This document shows positions 16,531 to 29,790 of a stretch of DNA of 64,000 bases, one piece after another. The position numbers and the translations under genes are program-made. How positions within the stretch are numbered: the stretch's first letter is position 1; the number at the start of each line of letters is the position of its first letter. The notes beneath the pieces are model-generated. The model had not been told where the DNA came from and did not search any database. It saw only the letters and a list, made by a program, of their open reading frames with translations. The DNA is from CAZOVB01 sp964583095. Lineage in GTDB: Bacteria > Planctomycetota > Phycisphaerae > SM23-33. The stretch is from NCBI GenBank assembly GCA_964583095.1, contig CAZOVB010000001.1, forward strand, positions 228,303 through 292,302, given 5' to 3'.

Positions 16531-16919
16531 GGTGTTGTTATGGATGGTGATACGCCAGGCAGGGCCTGGGCATATCTGAAGGCGGGGGTAAGAGCGCCTT
16601 GGCCCGGCAGTGCGGGCTCCTGTCAGCCTTGGCATCGGGCGGGGAAACGCCGGATGCTTGGCAGGCCGACCCGGTTGTTTTATCTCGCCGAGGTTTTCGG
16701 CAAGCCCCGGCCCTGGCAGGACCGGGGTCGGCGGCCGAGGGACTCGACTGCCGGGTTGAACGCGAACCGTTTTCCCGGCCTTAAGAAGGCCGGGCGGGCG
16801 GGTTGCCGTCTGTCGCGGGCGGCTGTTTCATCTGCCCGCGGGGGTTCTGTCTTTGGTTTCCGGTTGTACTACAGACAACAAGAGCCGCCACAGCGTATGG
16901 CGGCTCGGTGGATGCTCGT
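16531..16919 (-). other. 389-base hairpin-rich gap between rpsG and fusA
   Basis: No gene is seen. Besides the rpsG terminator at 16872..16906, it contains a perfect nine-base-pair stem CCCGGCCTT / AAGGCCGGG with a three-base loop at 16774..16794. It also has an interrupted stem at about 16704..16726 with outer arms CCCCGG / CCGGGG. These may fold in a fusA leader RNA or mark another promoter/terminator pair. In a superoperon where most gaps are below 45 bases, this gap stands out. Confidence 0.5.
16872..16906 (-). terminator. Terminator-like hairpin after rpsG
   Basis: A perfect nine-base-pair stem GAGCCGCCA / TGGCGGCTC with a seven-base loop starts 13 bases after the rpsG stop. In the minus direction it is followed by a moderately T-rich TTGTTGTCT tract. 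The tract is interrupted, so it may be a partial terminator or attenuator rather than a full stop. Confidence 0.5.
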
Positions 16920-17396
16920 TTACCAGGCGAAGTGCGCAAAGGCCTTGTTGGCCTCGGCCATTCGATGCACGTTCTCCCGGGTCTGCACGGCGGTGCCTTC
17001 CTTGCGGTAGGCGGACATCAGCTCGGCGGCCATCCTCTGGGAGGTCGGGCGCCCCGAGCCCTTGCGGACGGCATCGCGGATCCAGCGGAACGCCAGCGAC
17101 TGGGCGCGCTTGGAACTGACCTGCATGGGGACCTGGTAGTTGGCCCCGCCGACGCGCTTGGAGCGGACTTCGATCAGCGGCTTGACGTTCTGAATCGCCT
17201 GTTCGAAGACCTGCAGGGGACCCTCTTCCTTGATCTTGTTCTCGATGATCTCCAGGGCGCCGTAGACGATTTTGCGGGCGGCGTACTTCTTGCCGTCCCA
17301 CATCATGACGTTCACGAACTTGCTCAGGAGCTTGGAGTGGTATTTGGGATCCGGCTCCAACTGCTCGGCCGATGCTGTAAATCTCTTGTATGCCAT
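16920..17396 (-). CDS. rpsG: 30S ribosomal protein S7
   Basis: 158 residues. S7 nucleates the 30S head and contacts tRNA in the E site. Conserved stretches are SKLLSKFVNVMMWDGKKYAA, NVKPLIEVRSKRVGGANYQV and PMQVSSKRAQSLAFRWI, and the C-terminal helix contains ENVHRMAEANKAFAHFAW. It follows rpsL by 114 bases. In E. coli S7 represses the str operon; the structured gap downstream could be relevant, though that is inference. Confidence 0.97.
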   Translation of the reverse strand: MAYKRFTASAEQLEPDPKYHSKLLSKFVNVMMWDGKKYAARKIVYGALEIIENKIKEEGPLQVFEQAIQNVKPLIEVRSKRVGGANYQVPMQVSSKRAQSLAFRWIRDAVRKGSGRPTSQRMAAELMSAYRKEGTAVQTRENVHRMAEANKAFAHFAW

Positions 17397-17510
17397 GTTT
17401 CCTCGGGGCCCGTGGGCCTTCTCAACCTTCCCGGGGGCGCCTGGTGCGCCCGTTCTTTACGGATGTCCAGTACTCTCAGCCTCGCAGGCTGAGTGTGAGA
17501 CGCAAAATCG

Positions 17511-17882
<372 letters not shown>

Positions 17883-17935
17883 GAAATACCTCTATCAGGA
17901 TCTCGCTCGTGCGTTTGTCTGTTATGTCGGGGCTT

Positions 17936-20900
17936 TCAGCTCTGCCCGCTCAGGGCCTGCTGAACCGCCTGGGTGATTTCCGCGTCGGTCAGTTCTTCGC
18001 TGGGCGTCGGCGGGGCCAGTTCGAACTCCACGTTCTTCTTGACCCGCATGTCCATGTACGGCTTGAAACTCGTACCGGCAGGGATCAGGTGCCCGAGGAT
18101 CACGTTTTCCTTCAGCCCGCGAAGATCGTCGATCTTGCCTGCCAGCGACGCTTCGGTGAAGACCTTCGTGCTCTCCTGGAAGCTCGCGGCAGAAAGGAAA
18201 CTCTCCGACTGCAGCGACGCCTTGGTGATTCCCAGAAGCAGCGTCTGGGCCGTAGCCGGTCGAGGCCTGCGGGTCTTGGCCGGCTCGCCTCCGTTGGTCT
18301 CGACCTCAATATTGGCCTGTTCGACCTGCTCTCGAGGGACGATATCCCCGGCACCGAACTCCGTGTCGCCGGGCTCGATGATCTTCAGCGATCCAGCGAG
18401 CCGCTTATTTTCACCACGGAAGCGGAATTTGTCAACAACATCTCCGGGAAGAAGGTCGGAATCTCCAACATTATCCACTCGGACCTTCCGCAGCATCTGG
18501 CAGAGGATGATCTCGATGTGCTTGTCGTTGATCGTAACGCCCTGGCTGCGGTAGACGCTCTGGATCTCGCCTTCGAGGTAGCTTTGCAGGGCTTCCTCAC
18601 CGCGAATCGAGAGAATCGAGTGCGGAACCAGGGGACCTTCGGTCAGCGGCTCGCCGGCCTCGACGTAATCGCCGGTGTGAACCAGCAGGTGACGATCGTG
18701 CGGAATGTGATGTTCACGTTCCATGCCCGATTCACTGCGGACGATGACCGTCATCTTGCCGCGACGCTTGTCGGTTCGAAGCTCCACGCGGCCTGAAATC
18801 TCCGCCATCGCGGCGGGTTCCTTGGGTTTGCGGGCTTCGAAGATTTCCGTCACACGCGGCAGGCCTCCGGTGATGTCCTGGGTACCGGTGATTTCCCGAG
18901 GCTGACGGGCGAGCTGATCGCCCGGGACGACCTCCTGGCCCTCTTCCACTTCGATACGCGCCTTGGCGGGCAGGTAGTGGAAGTCCAGGATCTTGCCGGC
19001 CTTGTCCTCGATCACGATACGCGGGTGCTTTTCGCCCTTGTGCTCGATGACGACGTAGCGTCGGGTCTGCCGGTCGGATTCGATTCGGACCGTCTCGCCC
19101 TCTTCGATGTCCTGGAAACGGACGACACCTTCGGCCTCTGCCAGGATCGGCACGCGGTGCGGGTCCCAGGTCACGAGTCTCTGACCGGCTTTGACCTTGT
19201 CGTCCTCACGGATCATGATGTGGGCACCGTAGGGAATCTTGAACTTGTCCAGCTCGCGGTCCTTGTCGTCGAGGATAGCGATTTCGCCGTTGCGTTTGAG
19301 GGAGACCAGAACCTTGGCTCGGCCAAGCGTGGTCTCCACGGCGTTGAGCTCGTGGAACTTGATCCGCCCCGGCATGGAGGCGACGATCTCGTTGTCCATG
19401 ACCGCACGGGTGGCCACACCACCGGTGTGGAAGGTACGCATGGTCAACTGCGTTCCCGGCTCGCCGATGGACTGGGCGGCGATGATGCCCACGGCCATGC
19501 CCTCTTCCACCAGCTTGCCGGTGGAAAGGTCGGTTCCGTAGCAGGTCGCACAGACACCCAGGGGGCTTTCGCAGGTCAGCGGACTGCGGACGCGGATGGT
19601 CTCGAGCCCGAGTTCCTCGATCTTCTGACCGGCCTGGGCGTCGATGGGCTGATTCTCCGCGATGATCAATTCGTCGGTAATCGGGTTGACGATGTTCTCG
19701 CGTGCCACGCGACCGACGATGATTTCGCCCAGGGGGACATCGACCTGTTCGCCCTTGTAGATAGCGGACTTGGGCACGCCCTGGAGGGTGCCGCAGTCGA
19801 TCTCATTGACGATGACATTCTGGGCCACGTCGGCGAGCTTTCGCGTCAGATAGCCCGAGTCAGCCGTCTTGAGAGCGGTATCGGCCAGACCCTTTCGGGC
19901 ACCGTGCGTGGAGGAGAAGTATTCCAGGACGGTCAGGCCCTCGCGGAAGTTGGCTTTGATGGGCGTCTCGATGATCTCACCGGAGGGCTTGGACATCAGC
20001 CCTCGCATACCGGCCAACTGGCGGATCTGGTCTATCTTGCCTCGGGCACCCGAGTCGCTCATCAGGTGAACCGGGTTGAGATAGCCCGGATCGTCCTGTC
20101 GGCTGTCGTTCTGGAGGGCGACCATGAGGCTTCGGGTGACCTCTTCGCGGGCGTGGATCCAGACGTCGATAATCTGGTTGTAGCGCTCGCCTTCGGTGAT
20201 GGCCGAGGCCTTGTAGTCGTCTTCGATCTTGTCCACCCGCTCCTGGGCCTTATCGAGAATGGTGGCCTTGGCCTCGGGGATTTTCGCATCGGTGATACCG
20301 AAGCTCAGCCCGGCGATGGTGGAGTACTTGAAGCCCAGTTCCTTGATGTCGTCCAGGAGCTGGAGCGTGGGGCCTCGACCCATGCGGGCGTAGGTATCGC
20401 TGATGACGCGGCCGGCGCCCTTGGCTCCGAGGGGGTAGTTGTAGTAGGGCATGCCTACGGGCAGGTAGTCGTTGAAGATGGCGCGGCCGGCGGTGGTAAC
20501 GATCCGGCCTTCTTCGGCGAAGGTGGAGCCGTCGGCGCCGATGATCTCTCTGCCCTTGGCGACTCGCAGCAGGACCGGCGCGTGCATGCCGAGCATCTTG
20601 CGGTCGTAGGCGCTGATGAGCTCTTCCTTGGTGGCGAAGAGCGGATACTGCCGGCCCTTGTAGGGAAAGCGCTGGAGCTTGGGATGGACTTCCATGCGGC
20701 CCTTGTCGCTGGTGAGATAATAGATGCCCAGCACGATGTCCTGGGACGGGGCCATCATCGGCGAGCCGTTTGCGGGCGAGAAGATATTGTTCGTCGCCAG
20801 CATGAGCACGTGGCTTTCCGCCTGGGCCTCGACGGACAGGGGCAGGTGGACGGCCATCTGGTCGCCGTCGAAGTCCGCGTTGAAGCCCTTGCAGACCAGC

Positions 20901-22237
20901 GGGTGGATCTTCAGCGCGTTGCCCTCCACCAGCACAGGCTCAAAGGCCTGGATGCCCATGCGGTGAAGCGTGGGAGCGCGGTTGAGCAGCACCGGGTGCT
21001 GGTAGATGACTTCTTCCAGGACGTCCCAGATCTCGCGGTCGCGGCGTTCGAGCATCTTCTTGGCCGACTTGATGGTATCGGCCAGTCCGCGGTCCTTGAG
21101 CTTGCGGATGATGAAGGGCTGAAACAGTTCCAGGGCGATCTTCTTGGGCAGGCCGCACTGGTTGAGGTGGAGTTCCGGACCGATGACGATGACGCTTCGG
21201 CCGGAGTAGTCCACGCGCTTGCCCAGCAGGTTTTCGCGGAAGCGTCCCTGCTTGCCCTTGATCATATCGGTCAGGCTCTTGAGGGGCCTGTTGGCCGTGC
21301 CCTGGACAGGGCGTCGGCACCGGCCGTTGTCGAACAGCGCGTCGACGGCCTGCTGGAGCATTCGCTTCTCGTTGCGGATGATGACCTCGGGCGCGTTGAG
21401 GTCCATCAGCTTCTTGAGGCGGTTGTTCCGGTTGATGATCCGTCGGTAGAGATCGTTGAGGTCGCTGGTTGCGAAGTTGCCGCTGTCCAGCAGGACCAGC
21501 GGGCGCAGATCCGGGGGGATGACCGGGATGACTTCCATGACCATCCACTCGGGACGGTTGCCGCTGAGGCGGATCGACTCGACGAGCTTGAGTCTTTTGG
21601 TCAGGTCCTTGATCTTCTGCTTGGAAGAGGTCTTGGAGAGTCCGTCGCGGAGTTCCTCGGCCGTGGCGGGCAAGTCCAGTTGCTCCAGGAGGCTCTTGAC
21701 GGCTTCGGCGCCCATCTGGGCGGTGAAGTCATCGCGGTACTTGCTGTAGGCCTCGCGGTACTCTTCTTCGTTGAGAAGCTGCTTGTGCTTCAGGGGCGTC
21801 TGGCCCGGATCGGTTACCACGTAGTCCTGGAAGAGGATGACCTTCTCCAGGTCGGCGGTTTTCATATCCAGCAGGGTACCCAGTCGGCTGGGCAGCGCCT
21901 TGAAGAACCAGATATGGACGATCGGAGCGGCGAGGTTGATATGCCCCATCCGCTTGCGTCGCACGCGGGAGTGGGTTACCTTCACGCCGCATCGGTCGCA
22001 GATGATTCCCTTGTGCTTGGTGCCCTTGTACTTTCCGCAGGTGCACTCCCAGTCCTTCTCCGGACCGAAAATGCGCTCGCAGAAGAGCCCGTCCTTTTCC
22101 GGACGGTAGGTACGGTAGTTGATCGTTTCGGGTTTCTTGACCTCGCCGAACGACCAGCTTCGGATGTCGTTGGGGCTGGCCAGGAGAATCTTGACCGACC
22201 CGTAGTCGTTGATCCGGTCGTATACACTTTCTGCCAT
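17936..22237 (-). CDS. rpoC: RNA polymerase beta-prime subunit
   Basis: 1433 residues. It is the catalytic half of RNA polymerase. Near the N-terminus a zinc ribbon is visible (CTCGKYKGTKHKGIICDRCG), then the active-site magnesium loop NADFDGDQMAVHLPLSVEAQ. The bridge-helix region GARGKIDQIRQLAGMRGLMS and the second zinc site (CESPLGVCATCYG) follow. The start MAESVYDRINDYGSVKI is natural. It lies 71 bases downstream of rpoB. Length is within the bacterial range, without obvious insertions. Confidence 0.97.
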   Translation of the reverse strand: MAESVYDRINDYGSVKILLASPNDIRSWSFGEVKKPETINYRTYRPEKDGLFCERIFGPEKDWECTCGKYKGTKHKGIICDRCGVKVTHSRVRRKRMGHINLAAPIVHIWFFKALPSRLGTLLDMKTADLEKVILFQDYVVTDPGQTPLKHKQLLNEEEYREAYSKYRDDFTAQMGAEAVKSLLEQLDLPATAEELRDGLSKTSSKQKIKDLTKRLKLVESIRLSGNRPEWMVMEVIPVIPPDLRPLVLLDSGNFATSDLNDLYRRIINRNNRLKKLMDLNAPEVIIRNEKRMLQQAVDALFDNGRCRRPVQGTANRPLKSLTDMIKGKQGRFRENLLGKRVDYSGRSVIVIGPELHLNQCGLPKKIALELFQPFIIRKLKDRGLADTIKSAKKMLERRDREIWDVLEEVIYQHPVLLNRAPTLHRMGIQAFEPVLVEGNALKIHPLVCKGFNADFDGDQMAVHLPLSVEAQAESHVLMLATNNIFSPANGSPMMAPSQDIVLGIYYLTSDKGRMEVHPKLQRFPYKGRQYPLFATKEELISAYDRKMLGMHAPVLLRVAKGREIIGADGSTFAEEGRIVTTAGRAIFNDYLPVGMPYYNYPLGAKGAGRVISDTYARMGRGPTLQLLDDIKELGFKYSTIAGLSFGITDAKIPEAKATILDKAQERVDKIEDDYKASAITEGERYNQIIDVWIHAREEVTRSLMVALQNDSRQDDPGYLNPVHLMSDSGARGKIDQIRQLAGMRGLMSKPSGEIIETPIKANFREGLTVLEYFSSTHGARKGLADTALKTADSGYLTRKLADVAQNVIVNEIDCGTLQGVPKSAIYKGEQVDVPLGEIIVGRVARENIVNPITDELIIAENQPIDAQAGQKIEELGLETIRVRSPLTCESPLGVCATCYGTDLSTGKLVEEGMAVGIIAAQSIGEPGTQLTMRTFHTGGVATRAVMDNEIVASMPGRIKFHELNAVETTLGRAKVLVSLKRNGEIAILDDKDRELDKFKIPYGAHIMIREDDKVKAGQRLVTWDPHRVPILAEAEGVVRFQDIEEGETVRIESDRQTRRYVVIEHKGEKHPRIVIEDKAGKILDFHYLPAKARIEVEEGQEVVPGDQLARQPREITGTQDITGGLPRVTEIFEARKPKEPAAMAEISGRVELRTDKRRGKMTVIVRSESGMEREHHIPHDRHLLVHTGDYVEAGEPLTEGPLVPHSILSIRGEEALQSYLEGEIQSVYRSQGVTINDKHIEIILCQMLRKVRVDNVGDSDLLPGDVVDKFRFRGENKRLAGSLKIIEPGDTEFGAGDIVPREQVEQANIEVETNGGEPAKTRRPRPATAQTLLLGITKASLQSESFLSAASFQESTKVFTEASLAGKIDDLRGLKENVILGHLIPAGTSFKPYMDMRVKKNVEFELAPPTPSEELTDAEITQAVQQALSGQS

Positions 22238-22308
22238 AGGTTGAAGCTCCCTTGTGGGGTATTGGCCCTATTTGACCGTATCTGCAACGAATGCCTGACG
22301 ACGCGACG

Positions 22309-26073
<3,765 letters not shown>

Positions 26074-26216
26074 ATTCTAAGACCTCGCTGGCAGGGCTTG
26101 GGTTACAGGCGAGACGACGCGTCAGAATGCGCAAACTATGGCTGCGGCAATATTCAGGCTTTGCGCCGCAGCGGATTCAGACAGGGCACGTCGGCGTGTT
26201 GACGTACCATAACAGC

Positions 26217-26250
26217 GCCTTCGACCACGTGGTAATGCGTGGCCGAAGGC
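26217..26250 (-). promoter_or_regulatory. 13-base-pair hairpin between rplL and rpoB
   Basis: GCCTTCGGCCACG and CGTGGTCGAAGGC pair over 13 positions with one G-U and an eight-base loop. No T tract follows, so it is not a standard terminator. In E. coli the rplL-rpoB gap holds an attenuator and an RNase III site; this hairpin occupies the same place and may have a comparable role, which is inference. Confidence 0.55.
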
Positions 26251-26253
26251 ACA

Positions 26254-26282
26254 ATTATAGCAATTCTTCGCAGCAAGTAGAA
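26254..26282 (-). promoter_or_regulatory. Possible extended -10 promoter for rpoB-rpoC
   Basis: A perfect TATAAT (26259 to 26254) is preceded by TGC, forming an extended -10. A weak -35 TTCTAC (26282 to 26277) lies 17 bases upstream. Transcription would start within the first bases of the hairpin at 26217..26250. It would boost rpoBC independently of the ribosomal genes upstream. Confidence 0.45.
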
Positions 26283-26285
26283 GAA

Positions 26286-26711
26286 TTATTCCACCGTCGC
26301 AGTGGCGCCGGCTTCTTCCAGTTTCTTTTTGGCCTCTTCGGCCTCTTCCTTGGCAACGTTTTCCTTGACTTCCTTCGGGGCGCTTTCCACCAGGTCCTTG
26401 GCTTCCTTGAGGCCCAGGCTGGTCAGCTCGCGGACGGCCTTGATGACCTGGATCTTCTTGTCGCCGATTTCCTTCAGCACGACGTTGAAGCTGGTCTTTT
26501 CTTCGGCTTCCTCGCCGGCGCCGGCATCGCCTGCGGGGCCGGCCATCATCACCGCGCCGCCGGCGGCGGGTTCGATGCCGTATTCCTGCTTGAGGTAGTC
26601 CTTGAGATCCACAGCCTGCTTGAGCGTCAGGCCGGAGATCTTGTCGCCCAGTTCCTTGATTTCCGCGTCGAATTCTTTGGTCTCCGCCGCAGCGGTTGCT
26701 TCTTCTGTCAT
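26286..26711 (-). CDS. rplL: 50S ribosomal protein L7/L12
   Basis: 141 residues, somewhat longer than usual because of an extended acidic N-terminus and hinge. It forms the flexible stalk that recruits and activates translational GTPases. The C-terminal domain KTSFNVVLKEIGDKKIQVIK and AVRELTSLGLKEAKDLVESA, then PKEVKENV, is standard. The hinge (about residues 48-68) is Ala/Gly-rich. It lies 116 bases downstream of rplJ, which contains only a small five-pair hairpin. Confidence 0.96.
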   Translation of the reverse strand: MTEEATAAAETKEFDAEIKELGDKISGLTLKQAVDLKDYLKQEYGIEPAAGGAVMMAGPAGDAGAGEEAEEKTSFNVVLKEIGDKKIQVIKAVRELTSLGLKEAKDLVESAPKEVKENVAKEEAEEAKKKLEEAGATATVE

Positions 26712-26827
26712 GATACGAACACTCCGTGTTGCAGGTTCAGTCGGCTTGATAGGCCAAACCCCGCTGGTCTGATTTCATCCCGAGCAGTCGGGACCAATCC
26801 GCGGCCGACAAAAAAGGGTTTGCAGGT

Positions 26828-27358
26828 CTACTCCTCTGAGCCTTCCTGCTGTTTTTCTTCCAGGGTCTTGAGGATTCCGGCGATCTGGCCGGCGGGTCCT
26901 GTCAGGCAACCGGCGACATTGGCACCGGCGGAAAGGACACAACCCAGAACGTCGGCAATGGCTTCATCGCGTGTGGGGTATTTGCTGAGGGTTTCGATGT
27001 CTTCCTTGGCGAAGACATTGCCCTCCATCACCGCGCCCTTGACGTCCAGGGCCTTGGCCTGCTTCTTGATATCCAGCAGTTCGCGGACGACGGTGACGAT
27101 GGAATCGGCCCCGTAGGCGATGGCACAGGGCCCGTCGATCAGGTTACAGGCGTCGGAAAGTCCGACCTGGCTGAAGGCCTTTCGGACCAGCGAATTGCGG
27201 ACCACGGAGACCTCGATCTCCTTCTCGCGAAGCCGGGCTCGGATGCTTGTATTGGTATTGGCGTCGATGCCCGTCACGTCCAGCACAGCCACCGACTGGA
27301 CACCTTCGAAGCGGCTGACGTATTCTTTCTGGATGAGTTGTTTGACCGGTTTGCTCAT
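26828..27358 (-). CDS. rplJ: 50S ribosomal protein L10
   Basis: 176 residues from the ATG at 27358 (MSKPVKQLIQKEYVSRFEGV); eight further codons are open upstream but overlap rplA. L10 anchors the L7/L12 dimers to 23S rRNA. VVRNSLVRKAFSQVGLSDAC and the C-terminal helix with GQIAGILKTLEEKQ, which binds L12, are visible. In many bacteria L10-L12 represses its own mRNA; here rplA ends only ten bases upstream, leaving no room for a dedicated leader. Confidence 0.96.
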   Translation of the reverse strand: MSKPVKQLIQKEYVSRFEGVQSVAVLDVTGIDANTNTSIRARLREKEIEVSVVRNSLVRKAFSQVGLSDACNLIDGPCAIAYGADSIVTVVRELLDIKKQAKALDVKGAVMEGNVFAKEDIETLSKYPTRDEAIADVLGCVLSAGANVAGCLTGPAGQIAGILKTLEEKQQEGSEE

Positions 27359-27368
27359 GAACGCACCT

Positions 27369-28067
27369 TTAGGTTGAGACACTCATCGCGTCGATTTCCA
27401 CCGAAGGGGTCATCGTGCCGCTGATGCAGATTTTCTTGATGTAGGTTCCCTTGGTCGTCGTGGGCCGAAGCCGCTTGACCATTCGAATGAACGACGCTGC
27501 GTTTTCGAGGATCTGTTCTTCGCTGAAGCTCCACTTGCCGATGGGCACGTGAAGATTTCCGCCCGAGTCGTTTCGGTACTCGACCTTGCCGGCTGCGAAT
27601 TCCTTGACCGCTTCGTCGATGTTGTCCTGAACGATCGTCCCGGACTTGGGCGAAGGCATCTTGCCCTGGGGCCCCAGGACGCGACCGAGGCGTGAGACGT
27701 TCTTCATCATCTGGGGCGTCGAAATGGCCACGTCGAAGTCGGTCCAGCCATCCTGGATTTTCTGGATGAGCTCGTCGCTTCCGGCCTCGATGGCGCCGGC
27801 AGCCTTGGCTTTTTCGACGTCTTCGCCTTCACAGAAGGCGATGACCTTCCGCGTCTTGCCGATTCCGTGGGGAAGCGAGACCGAGCCGCGAAGGGCCTGG
27901 TCGGCCTGGCGGGGGTCGATTCCCAGGTGCATCGAGAGTTCGATGGTGCTGTCGAATTTTCCGCTGGGAAGCTGTTTAAGGGCGGAAACCGCCTCACCCA
28001 GAGGCAGCCTGCCATCGGGGGTCTTTTCGCGAGCTTCCACATAGCGTTTGCCGCGTTTTTTGGGCAT
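27369..28067 (-). CDS. rplA: 50S ribosomal protein L1
   Basis: 232 residues. L1 forms the mobile stalk at the E site and in many bacteria represses rplKA translation. It starts MPKKRGKRYVEAREK and carries the signature LGRVLGPQGKMPSPKSGTIV and GKVEYRNDSGGNLHVPIGK. It lies 78 bases after rplK and 10 before rplJ. Confidence 0.97.
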   Translation of the reverse strand: MPKKRGKRYVEAREKTPDGRLPLGEAVSALKQLPSGKFDSTIELSMHLGIDPRQADQALRGSVSLPHGIGKTRKVIAFCEGEDVEKAKAAGAIEAGSDELIQKIQDGWTDFDVAISTPQMMKNVSRLGRVLGPQGKMPSPKSGTIVQDNIDEAVKEFAAGKVEYRNDSGGNLHVPIGKWSFSEEQILENAASFIRMVKRLRPTTTKGTYIKKICISGTMTPSVEIDAMSVST

Positions 28068-28145
28068 TGGGTTCTCCGATCGGCTACAAAGCCTTCCACT
28101 GCTTTCGCCCGTGGTCAGGCGCCTTCAACCGTTGAAGGAGGTCCG

Positions 28146-28571
28146 TCACTTCGAGACGGTAATTCCCATGGAACGGGCCGTGCCTTCGATAATCCGGCAG
28201 GCGGCCTCGATACTGGCAGCGTTGAGGTCGTTGATCTTCTTCTCGGCGATCTGCTGAACCTGTTCGGGGCTCACCGAGGCGACCTTTTCCTTGTTGGGCA
28301 CGCCGGAGCCTTTGGCCACGCCGGCGGCGTCCTTGAGCAGGGCCGCGGCCGGGGGGGACTTGACCAGGAAGGAGAAAGTCCGGTCGCCGTAGACGCTGAT
28401 GACCACCGGCACGGGCATGCCGTTCAGGTCGCGCGTCTGCTCATTGAACTGGGAGACGAACTGCCCGATGTTCACGTTGTGCTGGCCCAGGGCCGGTCCG
28501 ATCGGCGGTGCGGGAGTCGCCTGCCCACCGGGTGCCTGGAGCTTGATCTGTGCAACTACTTCTTTCGCCAT
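28146..28571 (-). CDS. rplK: 50S ribosomal protein L11
   Basis: 141 residues. L11 forms the GTPase-associated centre with L10 and 23S rRNA. QIKLQAPGGQATPAPPIGPA and LGQHNVNIGQFVSQFNEQT are the N-terminal signature; the RNA-binding C-terminal domain ends IEGTARSMGITV. It lies 63 bases after nusG, the normal arrangement. Confidence 0.97.
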   Translation of the reverse strand: MAKEVVAQIKLQAPGGQATPAPPIGPALGQHNVNIGQFVSQFNEQTRDLNGMPVPVVISVYGDRTFSFLVKSPPAAALLKDAAGVAKGSGVPNKEKVASVSPEQVQQIAEKKINDLNAASIEAACRIIEGTARSMGITVSK

Positions 28572-28634
28572 GTTTCTGCCTCGTGGGAACGTCGCAGGTA
28601 CGGGCGGTGTCCGCCGGCCCTGCGCGGTTGGATT

Positions 28635-29186
28635 CTATTCCTTCTCGACCTGCCAGTACTCCAGTTCGACGGGGGTGGCCCGGCCGAAAATCGTCACAAT
28701 CACGCGAATCAGCCCCTTGTCGGGCAAGACCTCATCAACGGTGCCCTCGAAATTCTCGAAAGCGCCTTCCTTGATCTTCACCAGGTCGCCCTTGGCAAAT
28801 TCCAACGCCACCGGTCCGCCGTCCTGGGCTTTTTCCACCTGGGCGAGCATCTTGTCGACGTCCTGGACGGGCATCGGGATGGGCTTGCCGCCCGAACCGA
28901 TAAAATCGCCCACGCCGGTGGTTTCCTTGATCAGGAACCAGGCGTCTTCACCGATCGAGCCGTCCTCTTCCAGGTCCATCTCGATAAAGACGTAGCCCGG
29001 GTACATCTTGCGGTCCACGAATTTCTGCTTGCCCCGGGCCTGCTTGGCCGGGCGACGCTCGGTGGGAACCAGGATCCGCCCGATCTTGTCCTCGAGGCCC
29101 TCGATCTTGACCTTGCGATCCAAGGCTTCGCGAACCTGGTCTTCCTTGTTCGACGCGACGCGGAGAACGTACCATTGCTGGGTCAT
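28635..29186 (-). CDS. nusG: Transcription termination/antitermination factor NusG
   Basis: 183 residues. It binds RNA polymerase through the NGN domain (WYVLRVASNKEDQVREAL at the start) and ribosomal S10 or Rho through the C-terminal KOW domain (FAKGDLVKIKEGAFENFEGT). The NGN core FVDRKMYPGYVFIEMDL is present. Unlike some planctomycete paralogues it has no long insertion. It lies 14 bases after secE and 63 before rplK. Confidence 0.95.
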   Translation of the reverse strand: MTQQWYVLRVASNKEDQVREALDRKVKIEGLEDKIGRILVPTERRPAKQARGKQKFVDRKMYPGYVFIEMDLEEDGSIGEDAWFLIKETTGVGDFIGSGGKPIPMPVQDVDKMLAQVEKAQDGGPVALEFAKGDLVKIKEGAFENFEGTVDEVLPDKGLIRVIVTIFGRATPVELEYWQVEKE

Positions 29187-29200
29187 CTGGATCTGTCCTC

Positions 29201-29596
29201 TCAGCCGGCCAGGAGATAATCAAAGAGCAACCGAAAAAAGATATCTACGGCCGAGAGTATCGCCGCGATCAGGAACGTCGTGACGATGACAACCTTGGTC
29301 GAGCCGATGATTTCCTTTCGGCTGGACCAGGAGACCTTCTTCATTTCGTTCTCGGTTGCAATGAGGAACTCTGCGGTCTTGGGGCGGTTCACCAGCCAGT
29401 ACATCACGAAGGCCAGGATCAACACCATCGCAGCGGGGATTCCGAAGCGGAAATAGGCCGCTTCGGACCAGTCATAGCCTGCGAACTTCCGGCTCAACTG
29501 GTAGGCGCCGGCCACGACAAGAATCATCACGCCGACGAAGGTCAGCGAGCGAGTGTACTTGCCCTGCGTGCGTTTGTAGATATCGAGGTTGGCCAC
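29201..29596 (-). CDS. secE: Protein translocase subunit SecE
   Basis: 131 residues from a GTG at 29596 (read VANLDIYKR); an upstream in-frame ATG would put the start inside the tRNA-Trp gene and is rejected. AGGA lies seven bases before the GTG. SecE clamps SecY. Three hydrophobic segments are visible (about 18-36, 49-67 and 104-124), so it resembles the three-span E. coli form. The conserved helix EMKKVSWSSRKEIIGSTKVV precedes the last span. Confidence 0.9.
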   Translation of the reverse strand: MANLDIYKRTQGKYTRSLTFVGVMILVVAGAYQLSRKFAGYDWSEAAYFRFGIPAAMVLILAFVMYWLVNRPKTAEFLIATENEMKKVSWSSRKEIIGSTKVVIVTTFLIAAILSAVDIFFRLLFDYLLAG

Positions 29597-29641
29597 CTTG
29601 GGTTCCTGTCTGTCTGGATGAAAACGTCCCACGCTGCTCGA

Positions 29642-29714
<73 letters not shown>

Positions 29715-29790
29715 AGGTGCCGGTCGATCCGGCCGAAGCACGAACAGGAAGAACCTGAAGCGCCTCGACCGGATCGTCCGGGCAGTCGAT

